This document shows positions 10,941 to 21,865 of a stretch of 64,000 nucleotides of DNA, in pieces. This DNA is from Globodera rostochiensis (Eukaryota; Nematoda; Chromadorea; Rhabditida; Heteroderidae): positions 4,206,056-4,270,055 of the forward strand of contig JAEVLN010000006.1 of NCBI GenBank assembly GCA_018350325.1, read 5' to 3'. The notes beneath the pieces are model-generated. The model saw only the letters and a program-made list of their open reading frames with translations, had not been told where the DNA came from and searched no databases. Made by a program: the position numbers and the translations under genes. Position 1 is the stretch's first letter; every line of letters starts with the position of its first letter.

Positions 10941-12661
10941 TAAAATCAAATGATGAAAAAGTTGGATTTTTCCTTTTGATCCAGCAGAATTGATCAATCG
11001 TTTTAACTGATCACTAAAGACCCGGGTCTATTAATGTTCAACCCCCCTCTAAAGTGGTATATTATTAAAGAGGGGTCTATTATTCCAACCCTCCTTCAAA
11101 TGGTCTTTTATTAGAGGGGGTCTACTAATTAGGGGGTATTATTAGAGGGGGGGGGGTCTACTAATTAGGAGGTCTTTTATTAGAGGGGGGGGTCCTAATT
11201 AGGAGGTCTTTTATTAGAGGGGGGGGGCCTACTAATTAGGGGGTCTATTATTAGGGGGGGGGGTCTACTAATTAAGGGTCTATTATTAGAGGGGGGGGGG
11301 TCTACTAATTGGGGTCGGGGGGTCTACTAATTAGGGGATCTATTATTAGAGTGGGGGGCCTACTAATTGGGGTCTATTATTAGAGGGGGGGGGGTCTACT
11401 AATTAAGGGTCTATTATTAGAGGGGGGTCTACTAATTAGGGGGTCTATTATTAGAGGGGGGGTCTACTAATTAAGGGTCTATTAAGAGGGGGGGGGGGGT
11501 CTACTAATTAGGGGGTCTATTATTAGAGGGGGGGGGGTCTACATTAGGGGGTCTATTATTAGAGGGGGGGGGGTCTACTAATTAGGGGGTCGGGGGGTCT
11601 TAATTAGGGGATCTATTATTAGAGGGGGGGCCTACTAATTAGGGGGTCTATTATTAGAGGGGGGGGGGTCTACTAATTAAGGGTCTATTATTAGAGGGGG
11701 GGGGGGTCTACTAATTGGGTCTATTATTAGAGGGGGGGGGTCTACTAATTAGGGGGTCTATTATTAGAGGGGGGGGTCTACTAATTAGGGGGTCTATTAT
11801 TAGAGGGAGGGGGGGTCTACTAATTAGGGGGTATTATTAGAGGGAGGGGGTCTACTAATTAGGGGGTCTATTATTAGAGGGAGGGGGGGTACTAATTAGG
11901 GGGTCTATTATTAGAGGGAGGGGGGGGTCTACTAATTAGGGGGTCGGGGTCTACTAATTAGGGGGTCTATTATTAGAAGGGGGGCGTCTACTAATTAGGG
12001 GGTCTAATTAGAGGGGGGGGGTCTACTAATTAGGAGGTCTTTTATTAGAGGGGGGGGGGTCTACATTAGGAGGTCTTTTATTAGAGGGGGGGGTCTACTA
12101 ATTAGGGGGTCTATTATTAGAGAGGGGGGGTCTACTAATTAGGGGATCTATTATTAGAGGGGGGGCCTACTAATTAGGGGCTATTATTAGAGGGGGGGGG
12201 GGGTCTACTAATTAAGGGTCTATTATTAGAGGGGGGGGCTACTAATTAGGGGGTCTATTATTAGAGGGGGGGGGGGTCTACTAATTAGGGGGTCTAATTA
12301 GAGGGAGGGGGGGTCTACTAAGGGTTCTATTATTAGAGGGGGGGGGGTCTACTAATTAGGGGGTCGGGGGGTCTACTAATTAGGGGGTCTATTATTAGAG
12401 GGGGGGCGTCTACTAATTAGGGGGTCTATTATTAGAGTAAATTATATCATTTGGTCATTGATTTGGACATTACTTGTACAGTCGCTTTGCCTCGTCCCAT
12501 TTGTTGTCCAACTCGCGCTGTTTGTCGAAGAACATCATCCATTTGCCCGCTCCGTGCTCCTCGAGCTCGAATTTGGCCATTTGGACCGCATTTTGTTCAA
12601 ACAGAAACGGCTCTTCGTTCACTTCCGACGGCTTTTTGTCTGTGTTTGTATACGCCAACAT
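10517..12661 (-). CDS. DUF1917/BLES03-like protein
   Basis: Three exons on the minus strand: 12474-12661, 10815-10884, 10517-10696. Phases agree at both junctions and the total is 438 nt (145 aa). Exon 1 holds EPFLFEQNAVQMAKFELEEH and GAGKWMMFFDKQRELDNKW; exon 2 SMKVSTAYDNPRAGG; exon 3 GVIIFYCGPHWDKAKMMRIG, then FAYKADWQTLEGTRATG. The order GKWM..F / .KVST / VI..YC...D...MRIG / YK.D..T is that of the BLES03 (DUF1917) family, whose function is unknown and whose fold relates to eIF4E. Intron 1 (10885-12473) is filled by the G-rich satellite at 11086-12437. Frame openness and the presence of every exon suggest a live gene; whether the intron splices is unknown. An in-frame GTG at 12679 lies 5' of the chosen ATG. 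Confidence 0.7.
11086..12437. repeat. G-rich satellite array inside an intron
   Basis: About 35 copies of a 35-45-bp unit of the form tctattattaga-(G)8-12-tctactaattaggg, variable in the G run. On the host gene's strand the runs are C. The G runs (8 or more) with regular spacing could form G-quadruplexes. The words resemble the core of the TA-flanked element at 35014-35115. Confidence 0.9.
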
Positions 12662-12860
12662 TTTACCCGGGATTGTCACGACGATTGTCCTCCTCTTTTC
12701 TGTAACAATTTCTAAAATTTTTAAAATATTAAGGTAACCTTGAAATTTTTTACTCTCAAAAAATTTAATTTTTTAAAATTTTTCTAATCATTTTTGCCCT
12801 CCGCGATGCATTTTTGGGCCATTTTTCTTGACAAATTTCATCAAAAATGCAAAATTTTCT

Positions 12861-12886
12861 CGGCGGCACCTATCAGGCACCGCCGA
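12861..12886 (-). repeat. GC-rich hairpin repeat, diverged copy
   Basis: cggcggcacctatcaggcac core, inverse orientation to the copy at 8430, flanked by the same aaaattttct and ccgacccccc sequences. Confidence 0.65.
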
Positions 12887-13109
12887 CCCCCCTTTTATCC
12901 ATATTTCGCAATTTTTCAAAAATTCCTTAACGAAAATGCAATAAAAACGAAAAAATATACCCCTAAGGATCGACTTTTTAAAGATTTTCAAAAATACACC
13001 CCTAAAAATTGACTTTTTCGTGATTTGGTGAAATTTTACATTGAATTTGGAAAAATTTATGTGCATATTTCGCAATTATTGGTGCATATTTTATGCGCAT
13101 ATAATTTTC

Positions 13110-14489
13110 CTCCCTAATAATCAGCGGCAGCAGAGAATTAAGAAATAAAAGTAAAAAACAAATAAATGACCAATCAACAACTGCGTCAGCATATGCAGTT
13201 TTTGCGTAAACAAAGATGCAAAATAGGTAGCTGACCTTCAATGATCAAAAAACAGGGGAAAATCGCAAAAATCCCCCGATTTTCTTTTTGTTACAGGAAA
13301 ACACGATGTTGAAAATGAAGAACATCTGATGCCAAAAAATTCAAATTTTTTAATGTTTCGATAACAGATAAATGTCTCCCCTGAAAATTCCCGGTTGGTC
13401 CCGGTCCCGGTTTTTCTGGTCCAAAAAGTCCCGGTCCCTTACTACCCTAGTTAAAATGATTGTGCAAATTGCTCTAAAATTGGGCTCATTAATTGCTTGA
13501 TTTGATTCTGACCCACGACCAGATCAAAATAGTATAATCTTTTAGATCACATATGCAACAAGGTTGGGCAAAATTACGGATTTCGGGTTTTTGGATTTTA
13601 AATCTTTTTGGCTTTTGGGGTTTCGGGTTTCATTTTCCGATTTTACACATCACTGATATGCATGCCCCAAGCTGGATGACCAGAGTCAAATCTCACAAAT
13701 CAACTTTTTACCTCCAAATTCCCCGAGCTTTTTTCTCAAGAAAATCAAGATTCTGAGAATAGTAAAAAAAATTCTCAAATTTCAGCGCAAAATTTGATTC
13801 TGCACCGGCGACCTTCTAATAAAAATGTCATATTATTAATTTATTTAGCAATCAAAAATTCTGGCGCTTTCATTTCAAAAGAACACGGGGTTTTTAATAA
13901 ATAATTGCCGTCAATTTTTCTGGGATTTTTTTGAATCCGGCAATTTGAGTCTGTCTTAATTTTCATTCGTTTTCAATTCCCATCGAATATACTTAGCAAA
14001 ATAATGTTTAAAAACACGAAAATTTGGGCAATTGCGATTTCACATTTTTGATTATAAAGTAGTGATCCTGAGCCCAATAAAGCTTAATCCAAGACACGGA
14101 TATCAGAACCGGGAGAATTTTAAGCGACTCATCCCCAATTGTAAATCGCATATTCCGGAATGGTTTTTGGACACTTTATGACTGAGTTCGAACCCTTTGT
14201 CCCATCAATGTATTAATCATCAATTGAACCGTTAATCATCAATTGAACCGTTTCTGATCAGTTTTTGTTGCTGTCAGATGGGAATGGCTGGCTGCTGGTG
14301 GGAAGAGCAGCACATATTCATCATCATTTGCTTTTATTTGGTGTCGGAAAAGCAATGGAAAATTTTAATGAACAAATTCACTCATAAAATAAAATTTTAA
14401 GACGACAATTTTCAATTTCTATTTATTTAAAATAATAAAAAGATTTAATTTTTAGAAAACAAGTGAAGGTCTTAAATCCGACCAAAGCC
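13110..14489. other. Intergenic, no gene seen
   Basis: AT-rich. A short minus-strand frame ending near 13241 starts with a hydrophobic MKVSYLFCIFVY, but no splice or family support was found. A run of cccggt words at 13390-13450 looks like an element end. Confidence 0.4.
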
Positions 14490-17281
14490 ATGTGTGTGCT
14501 CATTATGCTCTTGGTCACTCTGTTTCATGCGACGTCGACTGTAAATGGTAAAAATGCCAACTTTTTGAAAATTATTATTTAGAAATATTCGAATATGATG
14601 GCAGGCAATGGACAGACTTCCCGGGGGATCCGTTTCTCTTTTTTTGGGTATCGAAAAAAGGCACATTTCAGCGAGTTGAAATTAAATTTGATTTGAGTTC
14701 GGGCTGACTGACCCAAATGAATGAAACAAATAAATGCAAAGGCCAGCCCATGCCCTCTCAACAAAAAATTCAACTAGAATTCGGACCAGTAGAGATTTCG
14801 ATCAAGAATCTCGACCGATCCGATCTCTAAATTCAACGCGCTTAACTTTGGGGGAGGCTCAACTAGAACCCAGTAAAATAAAATTTCCGTACGTGAGCTC
14901 AGTTGTGACGATATGGGCCGCCAAGAAATTTTTGACTCAATTTGTTAAGGGATTTTCAGCCAAAATTTTAAAATACGGTAATTTTTTTGGTTAAAGCGCC
15001 CTCTTTGGTTTGATTAAAGTTAACGCGCCCCCTTTGGTTTGATTAAAGTTAACGCGCCTCCTTTGGTTTGATTAAAGTTAAAGCGCATCCTTTGGCTTGA
15101 TTAAAGTTAAAGCGCCCCCTGTGGTTTGATTAAAGTTAAAGCGCTCTCTTTGGTTTGATTAAAGTTAAAGCGCTTCCTTTGGTTGATTAAAGTTAAAGCG
15201 CCCCCGGTGGTTTAATTAAAGTTAAGCGCTCTCTTTGGTTTGATTAAAGTTAAAGCGTACCCTTTGGTTTGATTAAAGTTAACGCGCCCACTTTGGTTTG
15301 ATTAAAGTTAACGCGCCCCTTTTGGCTTGATTGAAGTTAAAGCGCCCCCTTTGGTTGATTAAAGTTAAAGCGCCCCCGGTGGTTTAATTAAAGTTAAGCG
15401 CTCTCTTTGGTTTGATTAAAGTTAAAGCGCTTCCTTTGGCTTGATTAAAGTTAAAGTGCCCCCTTTGGCTTGATTAAAGTTAAAGCGCCCCCTTTGGTTT
15501 AATTAAAGTTAAAGCTCCCCCTTTGGTTTGAAAAGCGCTCCCTGTGGTTTGATTAAAGTTAAAGCGCCCCCGGTGGTTTGATTAAAGTTAAGCGCCCTCT
15601 TTGGTTTGATTAAAGTTAAAGCGCCCCCTTTGGCTTGATTAAAGTTAAAGCGCCCCCTTTGGTTTGATTAAAGTTAACGCGCCCCCTTTGGTTTGATTAA
15701 AGTTAAAGCGCCCCCTTTGGTTTGATTAAAGTTAAAGCGCTTCCTTTGGTTGATTAAAGTTAAAGCGCCCCCGGTGGTTTAATTAAAGTTAAGCGCTCTC
15801 TTTGGTTTGATTAAAGTTAAAGCGTACCCTTTGGTTTGATTAAAGTTAAAGCACCCCCGGTCGTTTGATTAAAGTTAAGCGCTCTCTTTGGTTTGATTAA
15901 AGTTAAAGCGTACCCTTTGGTTTGATTAAAGTTAACGCGCCCACTTTGGTTTGATTAAAGTTAAAGCGTACCCTTTGGTTTGATTAAAGTTAACGCGCCC
16001 ACTTTGGTTTGATTAAAGTTAACGCGCCTCCTTTGGTTTGATTAAAGTTAAAGCGCATCCTTTGGCTTGATTAAAGTTAAAGCGCCCCCTGTGGTTTGAT
16101 TAAAGTTAAAGCGCTCTCTTTGGTTTGATTAAAGTTAAAGCGCCCCCTTTGGTTTAATTAAAGTTAAAGCACCCCCGGTCGTTTGATTAAAGTTAAGCGC
16201 CTCTTTGGCTTGATTAAAGTTAAAGCGCCCCCTTTGGCTTGATTAAAGTTAAAGCGCCCCCTTTGGCTTGATTAAAGTTAAGCGCCCTCTTTGGTTTGAT
16301 TAAAGTTAAAGCGTACAGAATTCAAAAATTGAATTTTCTTGCTTTTTTCTTAAAGAATTTTGGGCAAAATGCAAAAATAGGCTCAAAAAATCTTAAAATA
16401 CCCGAAATAGGTTTGAGCCTATTTTAGGCTTGGATAGGCTCGTTAAACCGACAAAATTTTCGACTAAAAACATGTTTTTCGTGCATAACTCATCAAAACA
16501 AAGCTGCAGAAAATACTTATAAATCACCGCAAGTTGTTCTGTTTTTTAGCGATTTGGTGTTGGACTGGCTCTTGCATGAAAATAATAGTGCCCTCAGAAA
16601 CAAAAACGAACGATTTCTACTACAATAAGATGAAGCTGACGAAATGTCCGGCGGACATCAAGCGTTGCTTCAACTTGACCTGTACGCTGGATGCCGACGC
16701 TTTGAGTGAAAATGGAGGAAGGCGTTTTCCTAATGGCTGTACGTTTTAAACAGGGTTGAGCCCCGACCCCTCGGGGGCGGGAAAAGTCGGGGTCGGGGTT
16801 TTCGTCCCCGACCAAAAAAGTCGGGGTTCGGAAACTCGACCAAGATTTCGATTGCGAATCTCGATCGGTCCGTGTTCTAGCATTAAAACACTAATGATGG
16901 AATTCAAAATATGCAGATGGCAAACCATTGTGATTTATTCCATCCAAAACCAATATTTTTAACAGAGAAATTTTAATTTTGCCAAAATTGCATATGCATA
17001 GGCCCAGGATCTCCGAAAAATGCCAATTCCGTTCTGATCATTTCATTCAAATTCGCTCAGCGCGCTCTATGATGACGCTCTGGACTTGTTTGCCGCCGAA
17101 GGATGAAGGAAAATGTGAGATACCAAATGAATACAATGGCACGGATCTGAGAAAGCAAAAAAAAAAATACTGCCGCATTTCGTGCTGTAGCGGTAACGCA
17201 TGCAATGGCACGCTCGGACTGCGTGTCTTTGGCACGGTCGCTGCAATGATTGCATTTGCTGCGGGTAAACAAATTGTATAA
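14490..17281 (+). CDS. Secreted cysteine-rich three-finger (Ly6-like) protein
   Basis: Three exons, 14490-14547, 16550-16738, 17061-17281, total 468 nt (155 aa), all phase 1. Exon 1 is a signal peptide, MCVLIMLLVTLFHATS. Exon 2 carries AIWCWTGSCM, KCPADIKRCFNLTCTLD and an asparagine-glycine tail; exon 3 carries LWTCLPPKDEGKCEIP and YCRISCCSGNACNGT, then a hydrophobic C-terminus (LRVFGTVAAMIAFAAG) that could be a GPI-anchor signal. The closing CC....CN motif is the hallmark of Ly6/activin-receptor three-finger folds. Ligand and site of action are unknown. Intron 1 holds a 55-bp MITE and a 1.3 kb satellite, so the signal peptide exon is 2 kb from the rest. Confidence 0.72.
14775..14829. mobile_element. 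55-bp hAT-like MITE, perfect 8-bp TSD
   Basis: Begins TAGAATTCGG and ends CCGATCTCTA; AATTCAAC is duplicated at 14767-14774 and 14830-14837. Core words gatttcgatc / gaatctcgacc. One of the two shortest insertions in the window. Confidence 0.75.
14996..16315. repeat. 30-bp satellite array in intron 1 of the three-finger gene
   Basis: About 44 copies of a 29-30-bp unit, gcgccccctttggtttgatt followed by aaagttaaa, with variants in the C-rich part. Local higher-order repeats are visible: the block near 15000-15260 recurs near 15990-16130. Confidence 0.92.
16745..16880. mobile_element. Probable MITE in intron 2 of the three-finger gene
   Basis: Self-complementary gtcggggtt / ccccgacc words from CAGGGTTGAGCCCC to GTTCTA. 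Similar words occur at 38400, 53700 and 62945. The flanks do not give a clean duplication. Confidence 0.4.
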
Positions 17282-17881
17282 ATTTTTGAATTGACATTTA
17301 AATTGAAAGTTAAAATATACTCTGATTCGTGAAAATGAATAAATAAATTTGCCAATTTTTAGCGTTTTTTGTCCGTTGGAACTGATTGAGGAGGGAATGA
17401 ACAAGAATGATTGAATCCCAAACATCGACAATTATCCAAAAAAAAGAGATAATTCAAATGCGATGGATCATAAAATTATTTCAAGAATTAATAATGATTT
17501 TTGAACAGTTCGATTTGGTTACTTCAATAAGTTTTGTTCCCAAAATATTATTTGCCAATTCAAATATTTTAAAATCATTATGCCAAAGCCAAAAAATGTC
17601 CACCCGGAATTCTCGTACCCAAAAATGCCCAGAATTTTTTTCAAAATGGGATTATTAGGGCGGGGATTTATGCACCCATTGGTCAACATTTTAACCGGTC
17701 ATAATGCCAACTTCACCAAAAATTTTAGTATTTATTAAGTTGTTCTTATTATTTTTAAGGAAATCGGCCATTTTTTGCAAGCAAAATTTTTCTTGAAATT
17801 TTAAATTGTTCTGAAAAAAAGGGGGGGGGGGGAGTCCTGCCATCTATTTGGTGATTATTCTGCATTTAAACACATTTATAA
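17282..17881. other. Gene-free stretch downstream of the three-finger gene
   Basis: Part (17490-17600) resembles 20580-20660, and a G-run preceded by gcaaaattttt at 17770-17835 recurs at 20810-20875 and 29835-29890, so this belongs to a dispersed repeat that ends in the MALNCLV segment. Confidence 0.45.
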
Positions 17882-18200
17882 ATGGCGTTGAATTGTTTAG
17901 TTTCTTTCTCATTTTAATTTCCCTCCAAATTCCGTCATCCCCTCACAAATCAGTGTTTCATCTTTTCAAAGCTACGGTAATTTTCAAAGTTACGGTAATT
18001 TTCAAAGCTACGGTAATTTTCAAGGCTACGGTAATTTTCAAAGCTACGGTAATTTTCAGATCGTAAATGGTACAAAGTCCTCGAACACACCAATGGTTCC
18101 GTCGCCAGAATCGCACAACATTCTGGCCAAAGAAGTGCGTTTAATTTGCCGAATCTGTTATCCGGACAACATTTTCCGATTCGCGTGGAATAATCTTTAT
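17882..18200 (+). pseudogene. Signal-peptide fragment plus SYGNFQ hexapeptide repeat
   Basis: The first codons read MALNCLV and match segments at 21738 and 29940 (MALNCLVYFLILI), but a one-base deletion breaks the frame here. In another frame the next 100 bases encode five near-perfect SYGNFQ hexapeptides (about 17950-18060), followed by IVNGTKSSNTPMVPSP and RLICRICYPDNIFRFAWNN. The 18-bp repeat keeps its frame through all copies, which suggests former or actual coding. I recognise no family. It may be a broken secreted protein or a gene with an unseen intron. Confidence 0.35.
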
Positions 18201-18480
18201 TTCTCAACTTTTTTTTTGTTGTTACTTAAGAGGCAAGGATTTACAAAATTCTTTGAAATTCTTTTACATTTTTTAAAGTTTTCACCATTTTATCGCAACA
18301 TTTTGCCAAAAACAACAACAATAAATCATGCAAAATTGTCTGAAGTGCAAATCCGAAAACACCGCAAAAGCGCCGATTGGTCACTTTGTCGAGCGTCTCA
18401 GTGTCTAATCGTAGCCCCTCGGCCACTTGCCTTAGGCGCTGAAAATGATAAAGCATTTTAAAACTTTTATTGGGATCACA
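18165..18480. repeat. Duplicated fragment (partner 23090-23460)
   Basis: Both copies run through tcaactttttttttgttact and include a short plus frame MQNCLKCKSENTA; the 23 kb copy is open for 60 codons, this one stops early. The shared frame has a CxxC but no recognised family. Confidence 0.55.
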
Positions 18481-18524
18481 CTTAAACCGGGCGTTTTGAA
18501 CCGCACCGGTACCCTGGCTTGGGG

Positions 18525-18565
18525 TTTGTTAGGCTTAGGCCTAAGCCTAAGCCTACGCTTAAGCC
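18525..18565. repeat. Inverted TTAGGC-like motif cluster
   Basis: ttaggcttaggcctaagcct is two TTAGGC telomere-type hexamers followed head-to-head by their complement. It lies in a module shared with 23730-23840 and 25310-25440 (ccctggcttggggtttgtta). TTAGGC is the canonical nematode telomere repeat. Confidence 0.5.
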
Positions 18566-18599
18566 ACCCTGAGAGCATGCGATAAAATGGAATCCACTT

Positions 18600-18785
18600 A
18601 CCCTCCACGAATGAAGTAATTAAATCCGTAGTATTCTACTTCTTCGTAAGCTTCTTTTCCAGGCACTTCGGCCACAGCCTAAAAGTTACAGTGCCCTCCC
18701 GTCTGTTATATTTTTGGTAAATATATATTACAATCTCACGGAAGACTCCCCATTCACATAAATCCAGGGGTCGCATCGAAAATTT
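18600..18785 (-). pseudogene. Diverged paralogue fragment of the small gene at 25514-25786
   Basis: Minus strand reads IYVNGESS, a GTGAGA donor, a ctttttag-type acceptor near 18677 and AVAEVPGKEAYEEVEYYGF, matching the two main exons of the 25.5 kb gene in frame, with a codon-sized gap. The 5' end is missing here. Confidence 0.5.
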
Positions 18786-19012
18786 TCAAAAATAAGGACA
18801 TCAAGGGCAAAAAATAAGAATTTGTGGTCCGAAATAAGGACATTTTACAAAATGTTCAAAAATGCAGCCAAATGTTTATTTTTGACTTTTTAATCATATT
18901 CTCTCCACCAACAATTTTCCTCAACATTTGGGGGTTGGAAATTGCTCCTATAGATTTTCGAAAATGCAATTTTTTTAGTGAATTTTGCTTTAGTGGGGGG
19001 GGGGAGGGGGGG

Positions 19013-19038
19013 TCGGCGGTGCCGATAGACGCCGCCGG
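19013..19038 (+). repeat. GC-rich hairpin repeat
   Basis: tcggcggtgccgatagacgc core, preceded by a G run and followed by aaaatttttgaaatttcgac, as in other copies of the family. Confidence 0.75.
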
Positions 19039-19147
19039 GAAAATTTTTGAAATTTCGACTCAATTTGGTCAGAAAATTGATCAAATTCGCTTTAAAATTT
19101 TCTCATTTTGAAAATTGGATCAAAATATATGAAAATCTTAAACTTAC

Positions 19148-19462
19148 ACTTTTTTTTCCTTCTGGGTGAGAGATTGTAAAGATGACTTTGTTCACGTCCT
19201 TGAGTTTGCTTTTGTCCAGCAAAATCATTTGTCTCTTTTTGCCGTCCTCCTTACATTGCCCGATCACCGTATATAGTGGCCCTTCAGTTATTTTGCGGCC
19301 ATCATCTGTGGTGACTTCAACGGCGTAATTAAATTTAGGCGGGTCGATGTGCACTTCCAAAAAGTCGACGGCATTGGCACTTTGGTGATGATGGACCAGT
19401 TGAAGCAGCACAATTTGTGCAATAAACCAACAAACTTTGGCGCACAAACCAATGTTAGCCAT
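19148..19462 (-). CDS. Secreted protein of unknown family, first exon (copy 1)
   Basis: Starts with a clear signal peptide (MANIGLCAKVCWFIAQIV... to SANA), followed by LEVHIDPPKF, VEVTTDDGRKITEG and GQCKEDGKK, and ends at a GTAAGT donor after 315 nt. The exon is the same length and mostly the same sequence as that at 27596-27910. The mature part is predicted beta-rich but I recognise no domain. No downstream exon could be identified in either copy, so the 3' end is undefined. A two-gene secreted family with conserved signal peptide and diverging mature region is typical of effectors, but that is inference. Confidence 0.6.
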
Positions 19463-19601
19463 TTTCTTATAAACCCCAAGGGGAGGTTGTTAATTAAACG
19501 GAATTTTCAGATTAGTGTAAGGATTGAGAGAGAATTCCGCTGGTTGGACGATACGGTTAAAACGCCTATGGCGGAGGCAAAAGATCAAAGGCAAATGAGA
19601 C

Positions 19602-19675
19602 GCCCCGGTAGCTCAGTTGGAAGTGCTGCCCACGGATTGGGTGGAGGTCGTGGGTTCGAGTGTAACCCATGGTTA
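19602..19675 (+). repeat. tRNA-like (SINE-type) remnant
   Basis: gccccggtagctcagttgga is a good D-arm/A box and gtgggttcgagtgtaaccca a B-box-like T arm with an over-long loop. No paired acceptor stem. Probably tRNA-derived SINE sequence rather than a tRNA gene. Confidence 0.4.
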
Positions 19676-19739
19676 CTATTTTTGCCTATTCTTTACTTTA
19701 GTAATTAAAATCGGTTATGTTAGAATAGTCCAAAATTGG

Positions 19740-20445
19740 CTAGTGTGGTCCAGCGGTCAATGATTGTGACATGATCAGATTTCAGAGTTCTACATAATAT
19801 GGTTCGGAAAATGCGTCAGTGATTATTAAAAGTCGAGAAAAAAGTGTTTTTTTATCGGATTTAGGGGCGTAGACTACACCATTTCTGGCGATTTCGAACT
19901 TCGAACTAAATTCAAACAATTTTTCAAAAATTAAATGTTACAAAAATCCATTTTGGTCTCAAAATCATTGAAAAGTATGAATTCGATTATTACTTTCGTT
20001 GTAAAGTGTCTCAAATCTCGCCCAAGCCAAAACTTCTCGAATCTCCTGACGTCTTAGGCTAAGCCGAAGCTAGGCTTAAGCTATGCTTAGGCTTAAGCTA
20101 TGCTTAGGCTTAAACTTAGCTTGTACCGGATCGGCAGGGCTTCGACACGTAGCCGTCAAACTTGATTTTTGGAAAATTTGACTTTTTGACTAAATGTTCG
20201 AATTCTGGTCCGGTTGGTTGTAACAGAGGTCAGAATCAAATTCTTCGACCCCAAAAACCTCCAGAAACATACTATGGACAAAATGCGAATAAAATATACA
20301 ATGGCATTTTATAAAATTTTTAATTATAATGAAGAAAAATTGAGAAAGAGTTTTACTAGAGGCTTCTTACCTTGAAGATTAAACTTATTGAATATGAAAA
20401 AAATCTACAATTTAAGCGCTTAAATTGGAATATTTTTGCCCTAAA
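19740..20445. other. Gene-free stretch with element fragments
   Basis: Contains a taggcttaagctatgcttag cluster at 20046-20115 (TTAGGC-related), a ggtcagaatcaaattcttcg fragment of the foldback family at 20195-20270, and 20290-20420, which matches 28030-28170. Confidence 0.45.
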
Positions 20446-20449
20446 TCAC

Positions 20450-20560
20450 ATGTCTCCCCCCCCCCCCCCCCTCTTGCACTTTTTCCTCTTTTGGCATTCC
20501 CCTCACCCCCCCCCCCCCTTGCACTTTTTTCTTTGGCATTTCTCCCTTTTGCACATTTTT
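20450..20560. repeat. Poly-C / cttgcactttttc minisatellite
   Basis: Two to three units of poly-C plus cttgcactttttcctctttt, the same unit as the larger arrays at 28245-28523 and 29370-29665. Confidence 0.75.
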
Positions 20561-21737
20561 TTTTCTTTTTGGAAAATCTATGAATAAATAATGATTTTTG
20601 AACAGTTCGTGTTTGGTTATCCAATAAGTTTTGTTCCAAAATATTTACAAATATTTTAAAATCATTATGCTAATCCAACAGAGCCGGGGTCTGTACGGGT
20701 TTTCACGAGGGGTTTAGATTAAGCCATTTTTCCGCACCCTCGTTTAGATACGCATTGTTGCTGCAGGCAAAAAGTTATTATTTTTCTAGGAAATCGGCCA
20801 TTTTTTTGAAGCAAAATTTTCTTGCAATTTTAAATTTTTTTTTGTGATGAAAATAGGGGGGGGGGGGGGGGGGGGTCCTGCCAAATATGCATGTGCATAT
20901 TATGCACATGCATATTTTTTTCCTGAACTTGAAATGACCTAAAACGCACGAAAAACATGTTTTCAGCTTGGTTTGAAGCTTCTAGAATGCATTTCCATGT
21001 GCATATTTCGCGATTTATGTGCATACTTTTTTTCATTTTATGTGCATATTTTGGCATTTTGCAAAAAATTAGTGATCTTGGCAAGAAAAATTTGATTTTA
21101 CTTCATTTTTCTTAAGAAATTTTTTGAAAAAGCGCAAAATAATCATAAAAGTTCAGAAAAGTCGCCAAAACATTGAAAATTTGGAAATGTATCTCATCAG
21201 CAATTTTAACTTCGGTACGGGAAAGTACCGACGCTTTTTCGGTACTTTTCGGTACTCAGGCATCGGTACTTTACCGAATAGTACCGACCGAACTTTTTTT
21301 TGAAAAACACCGATACTTTTCGGAACCGGTACTTTTTCGGTATTTTACCGAAAAATACCGACCGAACCTTCTGGCCGATCACCAATAAAATGCCAAAATA
21401 TACACATTTTTTGGCTTAAAATGCGAAATATGGATGAAAAATATGGACATAAATGGAAAATATGGACGAAATATGGAAATATGGACATAAATCGCGAAAG
21501 ATGGAAAAATATGGAAAATATGGATATAAAAATCGGTCCTAGAAGCTTCAAATCAAGCTAAAAATGTGTTGTGCATTTCAGGGCATCCCCAGTTCGCAAA
21601 AAAAAAATGGATTTCTAATTGGAAAAATTTATGTGCATATTTTTTCATTTTATGTGCATATTATATGCGCATATTTCAAGAGTATGTGCAGATAATCACT
21701 CCCTAGTGATTATTCTGCATTTAAACACATTTATAAA
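20560..21737. other. Gene-free stretch of dispersed repeats
   Basis: Contains a G-run (20856-20875), gtgcatattatgcacatgca palindromes (20880-20915), a cggtac/gtaccg self-complementary block (21210-21375) and 21385-21600, which is nearly identical to 3200-3420 inside the MITE at 2835. Confidence 0.5.
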
Positions 21738-21865
21738 ATGGCGTTGAATTGTTTAGTTTATTTTCTCATTTTAATTTCCCTCCAAATTCCGTCGTTCCCG
21801 CAGTGTTTTCTCTTTTTGGGCTCACTCGGACCTTCGTCTGCGTTAAGGAGTCTGAAAATTTGAAT
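21738..21865 (+). pseudogene. MALNCLV signal-peptide fragment, copy 2
   Basis: Encodes MALNCLVYFLILISLQIPS, a good signal peptide, then about 20 codons to a stop after LRSLKI. Copy 3 is at 29940. All three copies share the preceding cattt-aaacacatttataaa stretch, so the fragment spreads with a larger repeat. No mature domain follows. Confidence 0.4.

Noticed and set aside
13002..13241. Minus-strand frame starting MKVSYLFCIFVY, signal-peptide-like
   Set aside because: Low-complexity hydrophobic continuation into a decayed repeat; no mature domain or splice support.
19602..19675. Functional tRNA gene
   Set aside because: A and B boxes are present but the acceptor stem does not pair and the T loop is too long. 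The same holds for 4141-4236, 8650-8705 (minus) and 37757-37820.
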